Assembly: GCF_000001735.4 (NCBI RefSeq)
Contig: NC_003070.9
Location: 5,084,001 to 5,148,000 of the forward strand
From: Arabidopsis thaliana
Taxonomy: Eukaryota > Streptophyta > Magnoliopsida > Brassicales > Brassicaceae
DNA: 64,000 bases
Reading direction: 5' to 3'
Under the pieces are notes generated by a model that was not told the DNA's origin, made no database searches, and worked only from the letters and a program-made list of their open reading frames with translations. This document shows positions 32,921 to 45,458 of the stretch, one piece after another (within the stretch, counting starts at the first letter, position 1; each line of letters begins with the position of its first letter). The position numbers and the translations under genes were made by a program.

Positions 32921-35900
32921 TCAGAAGGAGAATGGACTTAAGAGAGACTCGTCAAGTTCTTTAAAACCTGCGTATACACCATCCGTCTTGTTCGGTGGCA
33001 GAGCTAGTCTCCTAACCTCTGTCATATACCTGTTCGTAAAAAGACATATCTTCGTGTTTTCAGAGATTCTTGATTTTAAAGTATACTTAAAAATTAGGGG
33101 TGGGCAAGAAAAGCAGACCAAATCGAAACAAAATGACAGAGACAAACTTGCCTGTTTGCAGCGTTTGCAATCTTATCACGTGCCCCTTGGTTAAGAGCAG
33201 CTTTGTTCTCTAGCGCAAACGAGCCGCCTAGTATCAGAGAAGACCTGGTTGGACTCGACCCCATTCTGTCTGACAATACAGACATTGCCCATTCACGGAG
33301 TACCACTAGAACTGAACGAAGGAGGCGGATTCTTAGATTTGGGGATGGCACAACAGCTGCATTGGATAATAATCGGTCATAAGCGTTGAGCACAGGTTCA
33401 GCTGCGCCTTTGCAAGCGGCTAGAAGAGCTTTAGCTATGTCTTCATCCCTAACATTTTCAATCCTTTCTGATCTCTCCTGTAAAATTTTCCACAAGATGC
33501 ACTCAAATTCAGTTCATAACCCAATGAAATGAGTCAACAACTCTACTAGAAGGATGGGCTTACAAGTGCAGCTCTCTCAAGGTGAAGGCATAAAACATCC
33601 AGCGGTAAAACAACTCCATCGCCAGGGTATATATGAGATCCGACTCTCTTAAGAACTGCACAGGCCTCACGTATTCCGCCTTGTGAAAGAGCTTGGTCAA
33701 TGAGTCTAGCCCATGTTTCCCTTATTATACTTGAATCAGCATCACCAGAATAGTTGGCAAAGTAAAGCATTTCCAGACAGATCTGCACAGAGTGAAGCCA
33801 GAACAGCAAACAAGCAATGTAAGCATACACAGAGAGTCGACTATACTAGCACTGAATCTTTCCAATTCAATAGTTTAATCTTATGATTTTCCAATTTTAA
33901 ACTAGGATACTGGTGCAACAATTCTCAGCATGACCTAAAACAGTCATTATCGACTTTAAGTTACGTTTAGCATGAATAGAACCTACGAATTTCCAGAATA
34001 TCAGCTAAGTTACAGCTATAGAGGAATAGTGGCTCTCCTTTTTCTATGGTTACTTCTAGAAAACCAGTTACCCAGAAACATGGTCCAAAAATACATTGAT
34101 TAACGAGAATATATATATAAAGATGATAGTTTATGATTTTAAGACTCACCTCCCAGAGCTCAAATGGGACAGCATACTCATTATACAACTGTGTTACACT
34201 TTTAAGTTCCGAGGAGACCTCCATGGCCATTTCATTTGCTGCATTTGCTAAGTTGGTATCATCACTAGAATCACCATCCAGTACTTGCCCGTTCTGGTCA
34301 GAGTCCTGCATGGCAACCGAGGACTCAAAATTGGAAGCTATAGCTTCAAGTTTGTCCCTGATCTTAATTTGGAACTGAAGAACTGCGAGTTTTCCTTCAA
34401 GCAGATCAAGCAATCCACTGTCAGAAACACCTTGAGCAGAACCTACTAAACCATCGCTATTACTCGCATTCTTGGCCTGTAAAACTGCTTGACTTAGGTC
34501 GTCTCGCCTAAATTCACAAGGCAGCAACCCATTAGAGATGAAAAAGGAAGGGAGAGTAGAAGAAACAAGTAATGTGACTTAGGGAAACATTCAACATTTA
34601 ATTTAGGGATATATTCAACACATAACATAAAAGAATGTTTACCTTCGTTCAAGGGTAGGACTGTCCCCTAAACTAATAGCACGTCTCTCTGCAAGCCTTA
34701 GAAACACGTGAGCAGCAAGCACATGTTGTCTCTTTGACACATAGTATTTTGCAAGAAGATCAAAATATTTTGCTTGATCTGATGAAATCTGTGTTCCTGA
34801 GTGACCCAGCGGAGATGATCCAGTAGATACAGCCCCGACCTATGGCATAAGGAGACAAATGTGAGTATTCCTATAAAGTAGTTGCAGTGTCTACCACTAA
34901 ACCTGACTTATTTTTTGTTTCGCAGTTGGTGGCAGACTGAGGCTGCTAGTTTTTAGCTATGGAGGTTATTTAGTATAACAAGTAGACAAATTCCTGAACA
35001 TTTAAGGTTATGCCTCATTTACGTGACAAAATACGATAGAAAATCTTGACACCATAACAATGGAAATAACTTTAAAGGGCTAACGTGTAATTAGCAAACC
35101 TGTGATTCAGAGTGACTGCCAGCATTCTGGAGAAAAGGTACCAAATCCGGACCACCGTACTCCAGGAGCTCGTTTTCAAGATGCAGTTCAATCATGGCCT
35201 TGTATAGGTACTCTCGGAACGCTCTGTCAGTTGATTGCACACCAAGATGAACGATCTGGCATATATATTGACTACGTGAAGCCTCGTCTAGCGTGGGACT
35301 AGCTAGAGGACTAGCTAGAGATCGCAAGGCGTTGGCAATAATCTCATAGCATTGTTTCCGCTGAGCAAGAGCATGCTCTCTTATGGAAGCATCAAGTTGG
35401 TCATTAAAAGCATCACCAGCAGGATCAAGAGCTTGGGCCTTCTGCAAAGGCAAGCAGACAACAGCTTCATAGAACCTGTAGAAAATTAGAATACAAAAAA
35501 GTGGAATCTTAAAAGAGAGGGTAACAAAACATGCATCATGTATAATTGATTTCGAATTAAGCTGGCCGTTTTGCCTTGATGAAGTTGGTTTATGCACTTA
35601 ATTCTTGAGTGAATCCTTAATTGTAAATTCGATTTAAAAGGCTAAAATAATTCAATTTTTCTCTGACTGCCACTACGTATAATAGCTTAAACTAAAATTA
35701 ACTAAAAGGTTTATTGACTAACGATCACAAACTGCAACAAACCAAGTGTGTAGATATCTACTTGGATAGAAAAAAACCTAACCTCAAATCCTCAAAACGT
35801 TTGCAGACAGTTTGGAGATCTGCAGATCCAGGGACCTTACTCAAGAAACTGAACGCCTCTCTAGCAACATTCTCCTTCTCTTCAGCATCTGAGGTTAAAG

Positions 35901-38900
35901 CAGCTCTCTCAAGGCGTTCAACAGCTAAGTAGAATTTGTAATCAGACTCCTTGAAGTAACTTGGGCAACCTTCACGTAGTCGCGGGCTAATATCGTCAAC
36001 TGTTCCCCTGCCATCTGAGCCAGTATAATACTGCGGCACCCATAGTATCAGAATTAAATTGGTGAGTCAAAACATTTAGGAAGGGGACACTAAGGCTATA
36101 TAAAAGACTGGTACCTCCATCACGGCAGATATGAGCCTTGTTGCAATTTGGTCACCCTCTTCAGAACAAACTAGCTGATGGAATGTCAACTGAACTAAAG
36201 CTTGCTTTAGATTTGCATCAAGCTCCTGAACTAATCTAGCAACATGATGTTGAGAAAGAAGTTGTAGTAGGAAAAGGGCTTCTGCAGATCTGAGAAGTAA
36301 CTGCCTAATACACTCCATAGCCCTCACCTGCAGGAGGGTAAGACTAATTAATGACTTCAGACTTCCACAACAGACCAATTAAAGAGGACGAAAGAAATAA
36401 TAGTTTATAAGAATTCGACAAATTATACCTCTGTGGCAGCCAATTCAGCAGGACTATATGGCAATCGCTGTCTTTTATTTGCTGACTCGCCTCCGTTGGA
36501 ATATGCTCCAAACAAGTTCCTAACCATATTCCTCTCAGTAGCTCCCAACTCTGAACCAGTACCATACAAAATAGAGCCAGTTACATCTCCTAACCCAGCA
36601 ACACATCCATAAAGCCCCCTTCTCTGGTTCCTTCTAGATCTTAAGAATTTCTCCAACGATCGAATCTTGCTTTCCAGCACATGCATAGCACTGGTAGAAA
36701 GACGACAAATCACAACTCCGTCCTCAGACATGGTGTCAGAACTAGTTTTTTTTGACATCACGGGAAGTTCCCATAGGGGAAACAGTAACCTTGATGTGCA
36801 AAGGCAGAGCCCTTCGTGAGCACCTGAGAAAATGGGCTCGGCTTCTTGAACAACTTGGCCCATGCTGAAACCTCCAGTTGCTGTTCTAGTATTTGACAAT
36901 CCACTACTGCCATCAAATTGTGGCATTCCTACAATTCTCGGATCCTCAAAAGCCTCAGCTGCTTTATCGGCAACAATGTTACTAATTAAATCTTCAAAAT
37001 TTATTATCCGGGCAGCTAACATCAAGCACATGGCAGCTGCTTCGCCTACTCCAAAGCGGGTGAAAAAATCTTCTAGAAGGGACCTTGGAGAGTTGGATTC
37101 CAGAAGTCTTCTCAAGATATCAACAGGCCTATTGAAAACAAGTTCCATCATACCCATGGTGGTAAAAACAACAATCTTTCTCCTTGGCAAAATATGCTGG
37201 GTTGAAAGATCACTTCTCGCCCAGAGTTTTCCACATGCCTTTTCATAAGATTCTCCGGAGACTTCGACACCACAGTATTCTAGTTCTGAATATAATGATT
37301 GAATAGTAGCAGCAGTATCAGGAGAGGGGAGCACATCTGCTACAAAAAGCATACGGCCTTCAATAGGAAGGGAAGACACAACTTCTCGTAAAGCCCGAGA
37401 ACTCCTTGAACTTGGCCCTGAACTGCTGCCAGCCTGAGAGTGCACGCTTGAATCTCTGCTAACAACAAGAAGAGAAGACATAGCAGGTGGCGATGAATCT
37501 GAAAGGACAAGAGTTCCAACAGAATAGTATGCTGTTTCAATCTTCATAGATAGGTCGTCGTTCTGAGTTCTACCGGCTACAGATGCGGCCCCAAAACCCA
37601 GTCCAACACCAACACCCAATGGAGGAGATGGCCTGGTTGAAACCACTTTCAGACAGTTTGGAGTCTGGCGGTGGTTGTTGAAACCACTGAAGCTAATAGT
37701 ACTACCACTTCCACTTGAGGAGGTGGAAAGATACATCCTCCTGCCATCTGATAATGCTGCAACAAGGTGCAACCATTTTGATTCCAACATGGACAATGGT
37801 GAAATACTGACTATGGATGGCTTGTTAGATCGACCTGCCACTGCTGACTGACGATTTCCTTGGCTCAAATCCTTCTGATTTAATAGATTCCTTTCTTCTG
37901 CCACCTTCTTAAGAGGACCTTCCCCATTTGGCCCAGAAACATATGCTTGAAGTTTCATCTCTTCAGTGCGGGCATATAAAATTTGCCTTTCATTATCAAC
38001 AACCATCTCTACAACAGGATCTACAGCACCAAACTTGAATACATTTGGAACAACCCACCTAAAACCAACAGAATTGGGGATAAATGTTTAAAAAACTATC
38101 AGAAAGCTTGGTTTATCTCAGATTTCAGATTCAAACAGCAGAGAGAAGAGATAAAATAGAAGGACATAGAGAATGTGTGTACCTTGAGATCATACTACCT
38201 ACGCCTGCAGTAAGGCACACTTTACGACAACGTTTATTCCAGCCAGAGCCAGTTGTATATAGCAGCTCATATATGTGACCATCACGTCCAGCCATGAAAA
38301 TACGCCCTTTATTGGTACATGTAACGCATGTCATTGTCACTCCATCTGATGATATTGTATAGTCGGGCAGAGGTTGTACTGAAATTTCAGCATAAGGATC
38401 TCTACCATCAGGTCCTTCAGTGCAGCACACTCCAACAAGAACCAACTGATGAGAAGTAAAGTTTTATAAGAAATCAGATACAGTACACACAAAAAAAAAC
38501 TAAAGAAAGTTGTGATCAGATTGCATCATTGAAAAAGAGTCACCTCAACAGGAGTTGCCAGCACCAGAAGATATTGAATAGCTTCAACAAAAACTCCAGG
38601 TCTACATTTCGCTAGACCAACCGCACAAATTGCCTGTTCCTCCCCACTATACTCAGGACACTGCCCATCCCTAATTTGACATCACATTTATCAAAAGAAA
38701 GGACAACTACGAAAGTAAGGCAATCTCAAGCTTCTAAGTTCTACATTCCCCTCTTAACTAAAAGGAAAAGGTTACCTTTTGTCAAAACGCCACAGAAACA
38801 AAGAATTATCGACGGATGCCCAAGCCCGTCGAATCTCTGGAAAGATTCCACATAAGGCCGTCCCTTCCCCGCCGGCTGTATTATACCTCTCAATGAGTAC

Positions 38901-39259
38901 AGAAGGCAATTCCCAAGTCTCACCAACCTCAATCAACGGCGGCCACTGCAACAAAGCCAAAACACCTATAAGACAAAGCTCGAGCTGCTCTAACCCTAAC
39001 TATAATTGAGCTAAAATCTCCCATCAAATCGAGAACCCAATAGCAACAATCGAAAGAAAAGTAGCTAATTGAAGGAGGTAGAATCGTTCCTGAAGCTAAC
39101 CTCTCTGGGATGAGTAGAATATGGATGACTAGCGTATCTAGAAGCTTCAAGAGCTTCTTCTAGATCGAGCTGCGATGCGGCTTCTCGGCCAATGCGGTCA
39201 CCAATACAAATTCCCGCGCTCGTCACATCACGCATCACAATCTCATCGTCTTGTGACAT
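32921..39259 (-). CDS. NUP155: Nucleoporin NUP155
   Basis: This is the largest gene in the window, with about 15 exons and roughly 1,460 residues. Exon 1 (39259-39101, 53 codons) starts MSQDDEIVMRDVTSAG. The next exons encode the N-terminal beta-propeller (WPPLIEVGETWELPSVLI, DNSLFLWRFDKR, GRIFMAGRDGHIYELLY). One large exon (about 38060-36429) joins propeller and helical parts and has Ser/Gly-rich linkers. The C-terminal helical solenoid (YFDLLAKYYVSKRQHVLAAHVFLRLAERR) ends ESLLSPFSF. NUP155 is an inner-ring scaffold component of the nuclear pore, linking membrane nucleoporins to NUP35 and the NUP93 complex. Probably At1g14850. Telo-box motifs (AAACCCTAA near 39365) lie in its leader. Confidence 0.95.
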
Positions 39260-40992
39260 CTTATTGGAAGAATAAACAACACTGGAACGAATCCAAAACC
39301 ACAATAAAATACGCGGATTTTTAAACAGAGAACCCTAGTGAAGTTCTTGGGAGCGAGAAAACCAAAACCCTAAATCGATTTTGGCTCCCTCGCAAAACCA
39401 AGAGAGCGGGAATAAGAAAGAGAAGTTCAAAATTCCGATTGGAGAAGAAGAAGTGAGGGAGAAGGAAAACAAAAGGTGTCTGCCTGGACACAGTAAAAGA
39501 GATAGTCGCAAGGGTTTAATACGGACGGGACAGGGTTTCTCTCGGAAAATGCTAATTTGCCTTTCCTTTCCGGCTAAACAAGTCGGGTCGAACTTTGTTG
39601 TTGCCTTCCCCGGGTCGGGTTAATTCGTTTCAAATTATTTTTAAATTTTTTTAAAAATTCGAAAACAAAATATTTTCAAATTGATTGTAAGATTATAGTT
39701 ATAAATTTGGTAATTATTATATTTATAGAAATGATATTATTTTAATAAAAATATATAAGAAATTACTTATTTTTTAATAAAATAAATATTAAGTACATTT
39801 ATCATTTTCTTCTACTCATTGGCACACTGGATTATTTTAAAAACATGTACAGTTTAGAGTCTAAACTTAAAATCATTTTACTCTTAATTTGTCATACACA
39901 TTAACTGCGTTTCAGCATATGGTAAAATCTCATATGTTAAATTTTTCTTGAATTTGTCGTATGTAGAGAGAAAACTTATGACTCAAGACCTTGTATAAAC
40001 TTGTGGGCTGGTGAATAGTTTTGGTTTTGGATGAATTTTTCTAAAAGAGTGGCTAGCTGAAAAGTAAAAACCAACAATAATGAGAATTTGTAATAACCCT
40101 GTCTTACCACCTTATAAACAATTTTCACATTTGATAACAAATCATATAAGTATATGACCTTGATGCATGCATCTAGGTGTAATCACATACAAATGAACGT
40201 GTATGTTTTTATATTCTATATGCAATTTCAAAATTCAACATTTGATTGTTTAATTATATCCGTTAGGTTTAGTAATAGTTGTATTAATCATTTATTGAAG
40301 TTTTTTATATTAAAAAACTGACATAATTCACTTTTCGTGGTTTAGTGAAACCATTAATGTTCCATCTCTTTTCCATGGACTCACAGACCAGTAACCACAC
40401 GTCCTAATGGTGGGGTTGACGCACATGACGTCGTCGTCCCTCAAGTGTAAACATTAACCTGCCGCGTATGGATATCGACTTCGGTTCTAAAATATTATAG
40501 TTACATGTTTTTTGTTGTTTTTGGTAAAAGGTTAAATTAACAATTTGTATTCTTTTTTGTTAAAATTCACCCTTATGGTGTCACTAATTGTTTTTTTTTT
40601 TTTAGATTTTAAATTAACCGCTATTAATGATTTATTTTCAAAAGTTGATAGGAAAAAATAAAAATATAAAGAGCAAAAAAGAGTTTAGAAAATGTATGTC
40701 GTTTTTCTATAAAAAGGATAAGCCGCAAGGAGGCAAAAGACAACGCTTTTTGTCTTATCTCAAATCTTTTGTTCACTCACCCCATCATAACTTCATAACT
40801 CCTATCCAATCTTTGCTTATAACTATTATCAAACAATTCTTAACTTCGATCTCTAACCTGCAAAAACATTCATTACACTCTTCAGATCCTCCTTCCCTTT
40901 AGCCGCCAAAGCAAAACCGTCATCGATCTCTCTTCTTTTATACAGTCAAAAATTAGATTCAGATTCTTCAAGAACTCTGTTTTTCTAGTAGC
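39260..40992. other. Divergent promoter region between NUP155 and NUDT18
   Basis: The left 250 bp is the NUP155 leader, with two AACCCTA telo-box-like words (39331, 39365). The right part carries TGACGTCG-type bZIP words near 40427 and a TATA box for NUDT18. An ORF at 40627-40902 lies in the likely 5' leader of NUDT18 and is not supported. Confidence 0.55.
40708..40715 (+). promoter_or_regulatory. TATA box, probable NUDT18 promoter
   Basis: CTATAAAAAGG at 40707-40717 is a good TATA consensus, 285 bp upstream of the ATG at 40993. It would imply a 5' UTR of about 250 bases. Confidence 0.35.
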
Positions 40993-41805
40993 ATGGTGTG
41001 TTTGGTCTCCCGTACGGGTCGTCAATCCCAAAGATACAACAAGGGACGGCGTCAAGTCGTCGGGTATGTTTCATCTATATCTTTTTCCACTAATCACCAT
41101 TCTAAGAGTTGACTTTGTGTGAGTTTAAAATTTGCAGGTGTATTCCATACAGACTCAAGATTTCGAGTGATGGCACAATTAGCGACGAATTTGAGGTTCT
41201 TGTTATTTCATCACAAAAGGGTCACGCTCTGATGTTCCCAAAGGTATACTAACTTTGACTCCTAACAAGAACAACTAATAAATCATAACTATTCGTTTAT
41301 AATATTAGTCTTCTAGGTTTTAACTAATTTACCCTGTAATTGATTTTAATAATGCCAGGGTGGTTGGGAGCTTGATGAATCTGTAGAAGAAGCTGCGTCA
41401 AGAGAATCTCTAGAAGAAGCTGGAGTTGTTGGAAACGTTGAGGTAAATTTGAAACTGAACACATGATTACGTTTTGGGATTGTTTTACTTATATCTTTCT
41501 CCAAAATTTGTAAAGTAATTTGATATTTGGTGCAGAGACAACTTGGAAAATGGGATTTCTTAAGCAAAAGCAAAGGAACATTCTATGAAGGATTCATGTT
41601 CCCAATGCTTGTGAAAGAAGAGCTTGAGCTTTGGCCTGAACAACATCTTCGTCAAAGAATTTGGATGAAAGTTGATGAAGCAAGAGACGCTTGTAGAGAT
41701 TGGTGGATGAAGGAAGCGTTAGATGTTTTGGTCCAAAGGCTTTCTTTACTATCATTGAAGCCTATGGAAGAAGACGAGAACCTTCCACTGATCTCTATCT
41801 ACTGA
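40993..41805 (+). CDS. NUDT18: Nudix hydrolase NUDT18
   Basis: Four exons (40993-41063, 41138-41243, 41359-41442, 41536-41805) give 176 residues. The Nudix box GX5EX7REUXEEXGU appears as GGWELDESVEEAASRESLEE followed by AGVV, complete with the catalytic glutamates. It is encoded by the third, 84-bp exon. These enzymes hydrolyse nucleoside diphosphates linked to another group; for this subgroup (diphosphoinositol polyphosphate phosphohydrolase-like, NUDT17/18/21) the substrate is not settled. The N-terminus MVCLVSRTGRQSQRYNKGRR is basic and could be a mitochondrial presequence. Probably At1g14860. Confidence 0.95.
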
Positions 41806-44590
41806 TCAAAAAAAAAACAATCAGACGTGTTCTTGATCACTTTGTATATAACATCTTACGCCTGCCTTTCCATGAAGAGTCTACTCTACTGCTGCAGGAA
41901 AAGTATGTACAGTGAAACTTTAGGTGTGAACTTGGCCGAGATTTGTTTGGATTTCGGTTTGGTTTAACAAAAAGGTTTTGTAATTGTTGTCATGATGTAT
42001 CCGCAACTGCTTAGGATGGGAGGAAGAAGACAGAAGCAAAGAGTGCAAACAAAAAACTGTACAATAACGTTTCCTCTCTTTGCATCTCTCCTCATCTTCA
42101 AATGAATCTATGATCTAAATGAAACTAATAAAGAGAATTTACAGAAAATCATATTCACAAGACTATTATACAACTTAATTCTGTTTTCTTAACTGCATAT
42201 ATTTGTTATTTTGAATTTCATGATAAGTTAAAAAAGAAAAAAAGAACCCAACAGCTACTAAATACGAATATATGCTATTTTTAGTTAAATATAGGGAGAT
42301 ATTATATCAAGTAATAAAGAAATATTAGGTTTGGTTTTAAATCAAAAGAGAAAAATTAGGTTTGCACACGAACGATGGTGGAGACATGAAGAACATGCTG
42401 GTGACATCATTGATGATGGTGATGGGTTACACGTGGTATGGTAAGGGAGTTGCTGAGTCATCATCCCTTGGGATTTGATGTATTCCGCTTTATCTTTTGG
42501 CAAAACTTTGTTCGCATTGGTAACAAGATTTTTCCAACTACTTTAAAGTGTCATCATCAGCCAATAATATTGATTATTCAAATAGAAGATAAAATATTTA
42601 CTAGTCTATGGAGTTAACATGGATTTTATTATTATTAATTGTGGGAAACTATGATGTTCCACGTCTTTATGTGTCATCCTCTTTGTCGGTACCAAGAAAA
42701 AATGTCATCTGATCTGATTTACGGTAAGAAAAAAAAGCAAGATCCACGTTTTGTCCAGTCCCTGTGAAAGTGTGAACGATCAACTTCTAAACATATGAAA
42801 TTATTTAATTTATCACTACCTAATATACATTTGATTATTGGAATATAACAAGTTAGACCGTTTGGGCCCATTATTCTTTATCGACACCTTCATCAGATGC
42901 AAAATAACTCGGTTGGGTGTGCTACTCAAACTCAAAATAATTCGCGTTGGTCACAGTCATGCCCGAACCAAATTTTAGCGAGGGGAATTTGTGAATTTTA
43001 ACTTTGTCAACATACTCTCGATGATTCATTATAGTCAATAACAAAGCAATTTTTTAATATGATATCGCTCATTGCAATGATGTAATCGACGACATCGGAT
43101 GTCCGTAATTACAACACCAAGTCAGCAATTCATCTAAACCAGTTAACGTGTGTATCCTATAGTATTAATCATCCCTTAAACCCATGCAATTTTCCACGTC
43201 TAAAACGTCATCCGCTTAACAGTAAAAAAACGTCAACCAAAAAATTTCAAATTTTCAATATTACTATTTTATTCTTAATTTTTCATCCAACTTCATGATA
43301 GTCAACTTCGAGAGAAAAAAATATATATTTTATGTAAATCTCCTTTTTCCATATACGTCGTGGGTTACTCGAACGGAATGATCAATGAAAGTTCCACTGT
43401 TCATACTCGTAAAAACCCAAACGTATAATGCAAAACCCAATCAAGGCATATATTTCTATCTTCGAGCCCAATATAATAAGCCCAAGGTTTGAAGTGGGCT
43501 GTTTTAATACAACCGAATTAAACCAACCAAATTGAATTGAATTCGAAACTTAATTGAACTAATAAAACTTTGGTTCGAGTTTAGCCATAACTTTACTCGG
43601 AAATCGGACCGAATCAAACCAAAACCAAATTTAACGTTGAAGGAGAACTAGTGAAGGTGTATTATCAGCGACAAACGGGGTTGGCTAAACAGATACATTT
43701 TGAAGTTTTCAGACAAATAAAAAAATAAATTCAAGTAGACGATTTCAATTTGGCATTTACAATCTCAACTAAAATGTAATCATTTGATGTATAATGCCAC
43801 ACAAGTTGACTATCGTATATGTCAAAACCTTGACCGAAGATTTTTTTAGTTAATTCTCCACCAGGCCCCTATACCATCACTCGTTTGATAGAGCAAAAGA
43901 GGAAAGAAGTTAAACTCAAAAAGTAACAACAAAAGTAGACAGTTTAAAACGAACAGGATATTCTCTATAATTTGTAATTTTCACTTTTCATGGAAGTTTC
44001 GTGGAAGTAGAGCTCTTACTATTTCGATCTTGTTTCTTTGTTTTAAGTTTACACTAGTCTAGGTTGCACAGAAAGAATGCAAAAAAGTTTAGACTAGTCT
44101 TCCGATTAATGTTCGTTGAAAGACGAATGCAAACAAATTATCTAACAACCATAAAAAGAACTGTATATATATGAAAATCGTGGATTTCTTCTACTCTTGT
44201 CTCTTACTTTTTTTTTTTTTCCTTTTTGCAGTTTAGATGCAATTAAATATTATGTTGTGCTTTAATTTTCATCAATAACTGTAATAAAATAACTCATAAT
44301 TTTTTAATTTTTTTTTATAAAAACAATTTTTCTGAAACTTAGATTAATTAGGAAGAGCGAGAGAGTAGTATTGTTTTGGTGTCACTTTCTCGACGTTGTA
44401 ATTTAATTCTTGTAACCAAATAGTGGAATATACAATGAAGAAACATTCATATACTGTATGTCTAAACTTTCACAACAAGCATTTTTTTTTGTTCAAATCA
44501 CAACAAGCATATTAACAACACAAACAGAGGATTAAACCTCGTTTTATTACTACATATAAAAGACAAATGAATTACATAAAGAAATAATTC
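41806..44590. other. Intergenic between NUDT18 and PCR2 (convergent)
   Basis: This 2.8-kb gap is AT-rich. The NUDT18 3' UTR takes the first 300 bp. Near 42370-42480 is a locally GC-rich patch with an ACGTG box, a GCTGAGTCA word and a 27-codon ORF. From 44091 the sequence becomes homologous to 48504 onward (see the segmental duplication). No other gene is supported. Confidence 0.5.
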
Positions 44591-45458
44591 TTAGCGGGTC
44601 ATGCCGCCTTGGAAGACCGGAGCACCCATGGCCACACCTCCTTGATTCTGTTGTCTCTCCACGTTCCCCGCCCATCCTAAAATACCACATTAATTTTTAA
44701 CGAATGTCAATGTTTTGAGATTACACTTAACAATCAATTATTAACAAAATGAAACAAAAAAAAAACAGTATAACGAAGAAATAAATTACCAAGACTCATA
44801 TCGTAACCGCGGTGCTTGAGTTCACGGTATTGTTGGGTCAAAGAACAAAGCTCACAGCAGAAATGTTTAAGGCAATCAGTACAATCATCTCCTTTAATAT
44901 TATATTGAGCTCTCATCTTTCCACGATAGAAACATGAGTATATACATGCACAACCAGTTACTACGGCTATCAACGCGTATAGAGCTCCAGCAGTACCACA
45001 CGCTGAAATGTTTTGAACCAGCAATAATTTATCACTATGCCGCCAAATTTGACAAAGGCATTTTTATGACATCGTGTATTATAAGAAACTTACATGTGGA
45101 TCCTCGATCTACAATCTCGGCGACTTGGCCAAAGGTGATACATGGACACCAGAATGTGATACAACCTGTTCATTAATTTTCGCAAGATAAATAATAAGTA
45201 CTTTTTACTTAATTTTATCATAATTAAGTCTTAACTGATTAAGATATATAGATAAAGGGTTTCAATAACATATTTATTACAGGCATAAATTACTTGTTTT
45301 CAGTTGTTTACACATACACTATATATATATATATATAATATTTATAAGTGATTGTGAAAAGAGTGATTACAATTTTTGCAGTCAGAAAAGCAATCACAGA
45401 AGCCTGTGGACCATTCTCCTTCAGCATGAGGCTTGGCATGAAGGTGTTGAGCTTCCAT
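44591..45458 (-). CDS. PCR2: PLANT CADMIUM RESISTANCE 2 (PLAC8 domain)
   Basis: Four exons (45458-45371, 45165-45094, 45002-44790, 44676-44591) give 152 residues. The family signature CCxxxxCPC is present as [10 protein letters not shown] hydrophobic segment follows ([20 protein letters not shown]), then a second Cys-rich block ([20 protein letters not shown]) and a Gly-rich tail ending [11 protein letters not shown]2 is a plasma-membrane protein implicated in zinc efflux and root-to-shoot transport and in cadmium tolerance (family knowledge). It lies in the left unit of a tandem duplication with PCR1. Junction phases agree exactly between the two copies. Probably At1g14870. Confidence 0.96.

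Noticed and set aside
40627..40902. 91-codon ORF upstream of NUDT18
   Set aside because: It lies across the TATA box and probable 5' leader of NUDT18 and has a Lys/Ser-rich chance-like translation.
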